From NCBI GenBank assembly GCA_900770055.1, contig CAAGJD010000154.1, forward strand, positions 1 to 9,148: DNA of 9,148 bases. Direction: 5' to 3'. This stretch comes from Acholeplasmatales bacterium (GTDB lineage: Bacteria; Bacillota_I; Bacilli_A; Acholeplasmatales; Anaeroplasmataceae). How positions within the stretch are numbered: position 1 is the stretch's first letter; every line of letters starts with the position of its first letter. A model generated the notes under the pieces. That model was not told the origin of the DNA. It did not search any database and was given only the letters and a program-made list of their open reading frames with translations. A program made the translations under genes and the position numbers. Positions 5,611 through 9,148 of this stretch are shown one piece after another.

Positions 5611-6273
5611 TTAAGATTTTTCATAATTAGTTAAAAGATTAGCTAGTTCATCTGATGCATTTAATCTAGCAGCTTCAAATACTGCTTTTTTTAATACATT
5701 GTCTTTTTGAGTAATAGTTTCATCTTCAATAAGAGTCAATGGGTCAGTTGAATTTAAAAAATTCATCCATTTTTTCAAACTATCTTTTTTACAAAAGCTT
5801 ATCTTTGGCAATTCTAACAATATAATTTTAAAATGTGATATTTGATTATTATTATCATCGTCTGTCATGATGAAGCTTCTTAAGCATTCATCATCTGTAA
5901 ACATTTTAAAATTTGTTATAGCAAAAACAACACAATTATTTAGGTGAAGACAATTAAAAACCTCTTGACTCTTCTCAACTAATTTGCCAAGACATTTTCC
6001 TAACATACACATAAGATCGTAGGAATCTGGCTTTTTGTTGTACATTTCAATATTAATAAACATCTGGTCATCAACAGTTAGATTTAAATCCATTAAAGGT
6101 GGCATTATTCCAATCTCATCTCCAATGGATTGTTTTGTAAACTGGATAGAATTAGGTTCAGTAATAGAGAATAAACCTGTAGAATTTAAGAAGTCAGTCA
6201 TAATTTCTCCATCATCAAAAATCCTATTGAACATAACTGGATGTGATGGAGCATACTTTAATAATTTATTCAT
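5611..6273 (-). CDS. Rpn/PD-(D/E)XK-family putative nuclease, short form
   Basis: The 220-residue product resembles the Rpn family (recombination-promoting nuclease/putative transposase, PDDEXK_2), whose studied members are DNA endonucleases. The N-terminal FNRIFDDGEIMTDFLNSTGL corresponds to the usual FKxIFG...LLxFLN region. MDLNLTVDDQMFINIEMYN (D62, E76) corresponds to the D...ExQ/ExK active site, and NNCVVFAITNFKMF and IILLELPKISF to the conserved core strands. It is shorter than the typical 280-300 residues. Position 78, normally Q or K, is Y, so catalysis is uncertain. ATG 6273 is well supported by GGAGGT (6286-6281) 7 nt upstream. The gene stands alone between two terminators, with no transposon ends visible. 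A divergent or decaying family member is plausible. Confidence 0.7.
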   Translation of the reverse strand: MNKLLKYAPSHPVMFNRIFDDGEIMTDFLNSTGLFSITEPNSIQFTKQSIGDEIGIMPPLMDLNLTVDDQMFINIEMYNKKPDSYDLMCMLGKCLGKLVEKSQEVFNCLHLNNCVVFAITNFKMFTDDECLRSFIMTDDDNNNQISHFKIILLELPKISFCKKDSLKKWMNFLNSTDPLTLIEDETITQKDNVLKKAVFEAARLNASDELANLLTNYEKS

Positions 6274-6340
6274 TTTTTATACCTCCACTATAATAATAGT
6301 CAAGATATTCAATTATTTTGAAATTCATTTTTATTTTTTT

Positions 6341-6393
6341 AAAAAAAGACTATGAAATAGCTAATTAAAATAATTAAGCTTTCATAGTCTTTT
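6341..6393 (-). terminator. Intrinsic terminator of the sugar ABC operon
   Basis: A 13-bp perfect stem (6344-6356 with 6381-6393, core GACTATGAA/TTCATAGTC) is extended by a near-symmetric inner arm (AGCTAATTA with TAATTAAGCT) and followed on the minus strand by a T-run. It lies 20 nt past the ATPase stop codon. Confidence 0.9.
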
Positions 6394-6413
6394 GTTGGAT
6401 TTTGAAAGTAAAA

Positions 6414-8276
6414 TTAAATCACTTTTATATCTCTTTCATTTTCAGTCACTGACATCTCATCAAAATTAAAAGATATAAATACATTATCTCCTATTTTGAC
6501 AATAGGATCTAAAACTAATAGTTTTTCATCCTTAACTTGAACTAATACATATCGTTTACAGCCAAAATCCATTTCTTCTATTACTTTACCTTCTATACCA
6601 TCATTTGCTATTTTTATAGAGTGCGGAGGAAATGAAAAAGAAAACTCTTCACGGAAAATACGTCTATCACTATAGGCTTGACACATTTTTTGCGTGATTT
6701 TTTGTGGTGAAGCAAATGAATTTCCTAAGAAGGAAATATAATATTCATTGTGATTTTTGAACAATCCATCATTAACCTTACGAACATCAAATCTTCCTTG
6801 AATAATATTGTCTTTGATAATCGGTTTAATGATGTCAATTCCATTTTTCATTATTGTAATTAATGACATATCAATATCTATATCATAATTATCATAAATA
6901 TTATCACTTAATGCAAATAAAGTATGATCTTCCTTTTTAAGCGTTAATAAAATGATATCATCTATTTTTTCTTTATTTATAGGAACTAGAGTTGAGCCTT
7001 TTTTAGTTTTTATTGCAGAAAGAGGTATTAATGCTTCATATTCATAATCAACAAGACTAAATGCAGATGGCAAATCAAACTCAATACCATATAAAATTAG
7101 TTTATTATTTTTAACTGAGATATTTACATAATTATTATCTGGTATTCTTTTTAAAATACTATCTTTAGATTCACTATCAAATAAATGAATGTAATCTAAG
7201 TCAAAGGATATATCAACTACTGGTTCAGACTCTATATAAGAAACTCCTTGCGTTTTAACAATTATCTTTGTAGGACTTATACCTATTGAATCATTATTTA
7301 AATCGATATCTCCATAAATTAAAGATTCATTTCCTAATTCTTCAATATGAGATATTTTCATTTTTAAGCTTGATTCACTCTTTTTTAGTGCTATATTTTC
7401 TGCCCTAATACCTAAAAACAATTCAGTAGATCCATCTAAATAAGAAGGATGTACTTTAATTAGTTTTGAAAAAGGTACAGTAATAACTTCATTAATATCT
7501 AAGAATATAATATTTATTTGTTCATTTATTTTATTAAGTTTTACTCTAAAGAAATTCATTTGTGGAGTACCTATAAATGAAGCAACAAACATATTATTAG
7601 GATATCTATATAGATTTTTAGGTGTATCTATTTGTTTAACATATCCATCCTTCATAACAACAATTCTGCTTCCCATAGTCATAGCTTCCACCTGATCATG
7701 AGTTACATAGATAAATGTTGTATTAAGCTTTTTATGAAGCTTAACAATCTCTGAACGCATTTGAGTTCTTAGCATTGCATCTAGATTAGATAATGGCTCA
7801 TCTAGTAGCATTACCTTAGGCTCTCTAACAATGGCTCTACCTAAAGCTACTCTTTGACGCTGACCACCAGACATTTCCTTTGGCTTTTTATCTAAATATT
7901 CTTCTATTTCAAGTGTTTTGGCTACCTCTTTAACCTTTTTATCAATTTCATCATTTGGGATTTTTCTTGTTCGTAAACCAAATGCTATATTTTCATATAT
8001 AGACATATGCGGATACAAAGCATAGTTTTGGAATACCATTGCAATATCCCTTTCTTTTGGTTCTAATGAGTTCACTACCTCATCACCAATTGATAATTCT
8101 CCATATGTGATTTCCTCAAGACCTGCAATCATTCTCAGTGTAGTTGATTTTCCACAACCTGATGGTCCAACAAATACAATGAATTCCTTGTCCTTTATCT
8201 CCATATTAAAATCATTTACTGCTTTGGTTCCATTTGAATAAACCTTGTAAATATGTTTTAGGCTTAAGCTTGCCAT
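6414..8276 (-). CDS. MalK/MsmX/UgpC-type sugar ABC transporter ATPase with a C-terminal extension
   Basis: This cytoplasmic ATPase powers carbohydrate import. All ATPase motifs are intact: Walker A GPSGCGKST (37-45), Q-loop VFQNYALYPHM (Q83), signature SGGQRQ (136-141), Walker B VMLLDEP (155-161) and switch histidine H193 in THDQVEAM. The regulatory TOBE/MOP region follows, with LGIRAENIAL (288-297) and the usual family ending DISFDLDYIHLFD (about 355-367). The family normally stops near residue 370; here 250 more residues follow. They include IPLSAIK and a second TOBE-like stretch, GIEGKVIEEMDF... to GDNVFISFNFDEM (about 561-608), suggesting a duplicated regulatory module. Mycoplasma MsmK-type ATPases are similarly long (about 585 residues). 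ATG 8276 is preferred: AGGAG (8290-8286) is 9 nt upstream, whereas ATG 8285 abuts it. It is co-transcribed with the permease, whose stop is 14 nt upstream. Confidence 0.92.
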   Translation of the reverse strand: MASLSLKHIYKVYSNGTKAVNDFNMEIKDKEFIVFVGPSGCGKSTTLRMIAGLEEITYGELSIGDEVVNSLEPKERDIAMVFQNYALYPHMSIYENIAFGLRTRKIPNDEIDKKVKEVAKTLEIEEYLDKKPKEMSGGQRQRVALGRAIVREPKVMLLDEPLSNLDAMLRTQMRSEIVKLHKKLNTTFIYVTHDQVEAMTMGSRIVVMKDGYVKQIDTPKNLYRYPNNMFVASFIGTPQMNFFRVKLNKINEQINIIFLDINEVITVPFSKLIKVHPSYLDGSTELFLGIRAENIALKKSESSLKMKISHIEELGNESLIYGDIDLNNDSIGISPTKIIVKTQGVSYIESEPVVDISFDLDYIHLFDSESKDSILKRIPDNNYVNISVKNNKLILYGIEFDLPSAFSLVDYEYEALIPLSAIKTKKGSTLVPINKEKIDDIILLTLKKEDHTLFALSDNIYDNYDIDIDMSLITIMKNGIDIIKPIIKDNIIQGRFDVRKVNDGLFKNHNEYYISFLGNSFASPQKITQKMCQAYSDRRIFREEFSFSFPPHSIKIANDGIEGKVIEEMDFGCKRYVLVQVKDEKLLVLDPIVKIGDNVFISFNFDEMSVTENERDIKVI

Positions 8277-8290
8277 AAATTTCATCTCCT

Positions 8291-9145
8291 TTACTCTTTT
8301 ACTGCACCAGCAGACATACCATTAATCATATATTTTACCAAGCAAAAATATAATATAATTATCGGAACTGCAATAATGATTGAACCAGCTGCAAATCTTG
8401 CAAACTCTGTTTCTCCTAATGACATTAATCCTACTGCAACTGTATATAAATTTTTATCCTGTAATAGCATTTTTGGTAATATAAAATCGCTCCAAGGCCA
8501 TGTGAATGATGTTAATGCAGTATAAACTAGCATTGGCTTTGACATTGGAAGAATAAATTTTGTAAATATTTCAAAATTTGTAGCGCCATCAATTCTTGCT
8601 GCTTCATCAATTGAATAAGGTATAGTATCAAAAAAACCTTTTTGAACCATATAGCCCATTGGTGCTTGAGCAGAATAGATTAATATTAATCCCCATGTCT
8701 GATTTACAAGATGAAATTGAGTCATAATTAAATATACTGCAATTGTACCCATAAATGATGGAAACATTCCTAATACTAATGTTGCCTTCATCATTGCTTT
8801 ACGAGTTTTAAAGCGAAATCTTGACATGCAGTAAGCTGTTAATATTGTAAGTAATGTTCCTAATATACAGCTGCATGTTGCTATAAATAAAGTATTTAAA
8901 AACCATCTAGGATAGTTATACATTACCGTGTCTGTAAATAATAATCTGAATGCATCTGTTCCAAATTCATTAGGAAAAAATCCATCAAACGAATATATTG
9001 AACCTGATTTAGAAAAGGAAGCTAACACAAGCCATAAACAAGGGAAAAAGAAAATAAATGATACAATGAGTAAAACACAGTATGTAATAGTAACTTCTAA
9101 TACTTTTTTACATTTTCGTTTATATTTTTTCTTATCTCTTATCAT
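8291..9145 (-). CDS. Carbohydrate ABC transporter inner-membrane permease (MalG type)
   Basis: This is one of the two membrane subunits of a CUT1-type sugar importer. The 284-residue product has an N-terminal basic stretch, a first span (about 18-42), a large extracellular loop and five further spans. The EAA loop that docks onto the ATPase reads EAARIDGATNFEIFTKFILP (181-200), with the conserved glycine and final proline. The C-terminus GMSAGAVKE matches the MalG-like ending GxxAGAVK. Maltose or maltodextrin is a reasonable guess for the substrate, but related CUT1 systems carry other sugars. The start at ATG 9145 is provisional: only three bases upstream are in the window, they form an in-frame codon, and no ribosome binding site can be checked. 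The partner permease and the binding protein are expected just upstream. Confidence 0.9.
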   Translation of the reverse strand: MIRDKKKYKRKCKKVLEVTITYCVLLIVSFIFFFPCLWLVLASFSKSGSIYSFDGFFPNEFGTDAFRLLFTDTVMYNYPRWFLNTLFIATCSCILGTLLTILTAYCMSRFRFKTRKAMMKATLVLGMFPSFMGTIAVYLIMTQFHLVNQTWGLILIYSAQAPMGYMVQKGFFDTIPYSIDEAARIDGATNFEIFTKFILPMSKPMLVYTALTSFTWPWSDFILPKMLLQDKNLYTVAVGLMSLGETEFARFAAGSIIIAVPIIILYFCLVKYMINGMSAGAVKE

Positions 9146-9148
9146 CTG

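Noticed and set aside
5611..5900. Internal start producing a short C-terminal Rpn product (as described for intragenic Rpn antitoxins)
   Set aside because: In-frame ATGs such as the one encoding M136 (IMTDD) or M170 (WMNFL) have no convincing ribosome binding site upstream.
6293..6316. TATTAT with an upstream TTCAAA as a promoter for the Rpn-family gene
   Set aside because: Transcription would begin at or inside the GGAGGT ribosome binding site (6286-6281), so it is an unlikely functional promoter; no better candidate is visible.
6035..6355. Plus-strand open frame of 106 codons
   Set aside because: It is mostly antisense to the Rpn-family gene, which has a good ribosome binding site and family motifs; the frame's tail runs through AT-rich terminator sequence.
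1..9148. CRISPR arrays, tRNA or rRNA genes, insertion sequence ends, prophage genes
   Set aside because: No regularly spaced repeats, tRNA-like cloverleaf, rRNA-like sequence or paired terminal repeats were seen on reading both strands.

Overview
The window is very AT-rich, with A/T-ending codons, TAA as the stop of every complete gene, TGG for tryptophan, and strong GGAGG-type ribosome binding sites. Poly-T hairpin terminators follow most genes. This points to a low-GC Bacillota lineage, probably an uncultivated Bacilli/Mollicutes-like or clostridial gut organism. That assignment is inference. The strongest protein-level hint is a long sugar-ABC ATPase that recalls the oversized MsmK-type ATPases of mycoplasmas.

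Layout. Positions 1-35 hold the first 11 codons of an unidentified minus-strand gene. Its leader carries a terminator-like hairpin just upstream of the ribosome binding site. The divergent region 36-517 also contains a possible small independent transcription unit (about 192-375) and the extended -10 promoter of a MATE-family efflux pump (518-1879, +). The pump gene is closed by a strong terminator that faces the terminator of a minus-strand ECF-transporter S component (1954-2817). Upstream of that gene is a good promoter preceded by two 13-bp direct repeats spaced 21 bp apart.

Next is a minus-strand methyltransferase of the leucine carboxyl methyltransferase-like (LCM) family. It has one in-frame TAA at 3080-3082; the rest of the C-terminal domain continues in the same frame to 2963 and is followed by a hairpin. 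Upstream of it lies a strikingly symmetric pair of overlapping divergent promoters. Two nuclease-family genes follow, each with its own terminator: a 490-residue NYN (PIN-like) protein (3969-5441) and a short Rpn/PD-(D/E)XK-family protein (5611-6273).

The right end (6414 to the window edge) is the tail of a carbohydrate ABC importer operon: a MalG-type permease followed 14 nt later by a MalK/MsmX-type ATPase with about 250 extra C-terminal residues.

How the genes relate. The sugar importer genes form one operon, whose binding protein and second permease are expected upstream, outside the window. The ECF S component needs the shared EcfA/A'/T module encoded elsewhere. The MATE pump, methyltransferase, NYN and Rpn genes look like separate transcription units. 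No complete new multi-gene system can be proven here. The most useful leads are the interrupted methyltransferase, the ATPase extension, the leader attenuator candidate, the symmetric promoter pair and the NYN/Rpn neighbourhood.
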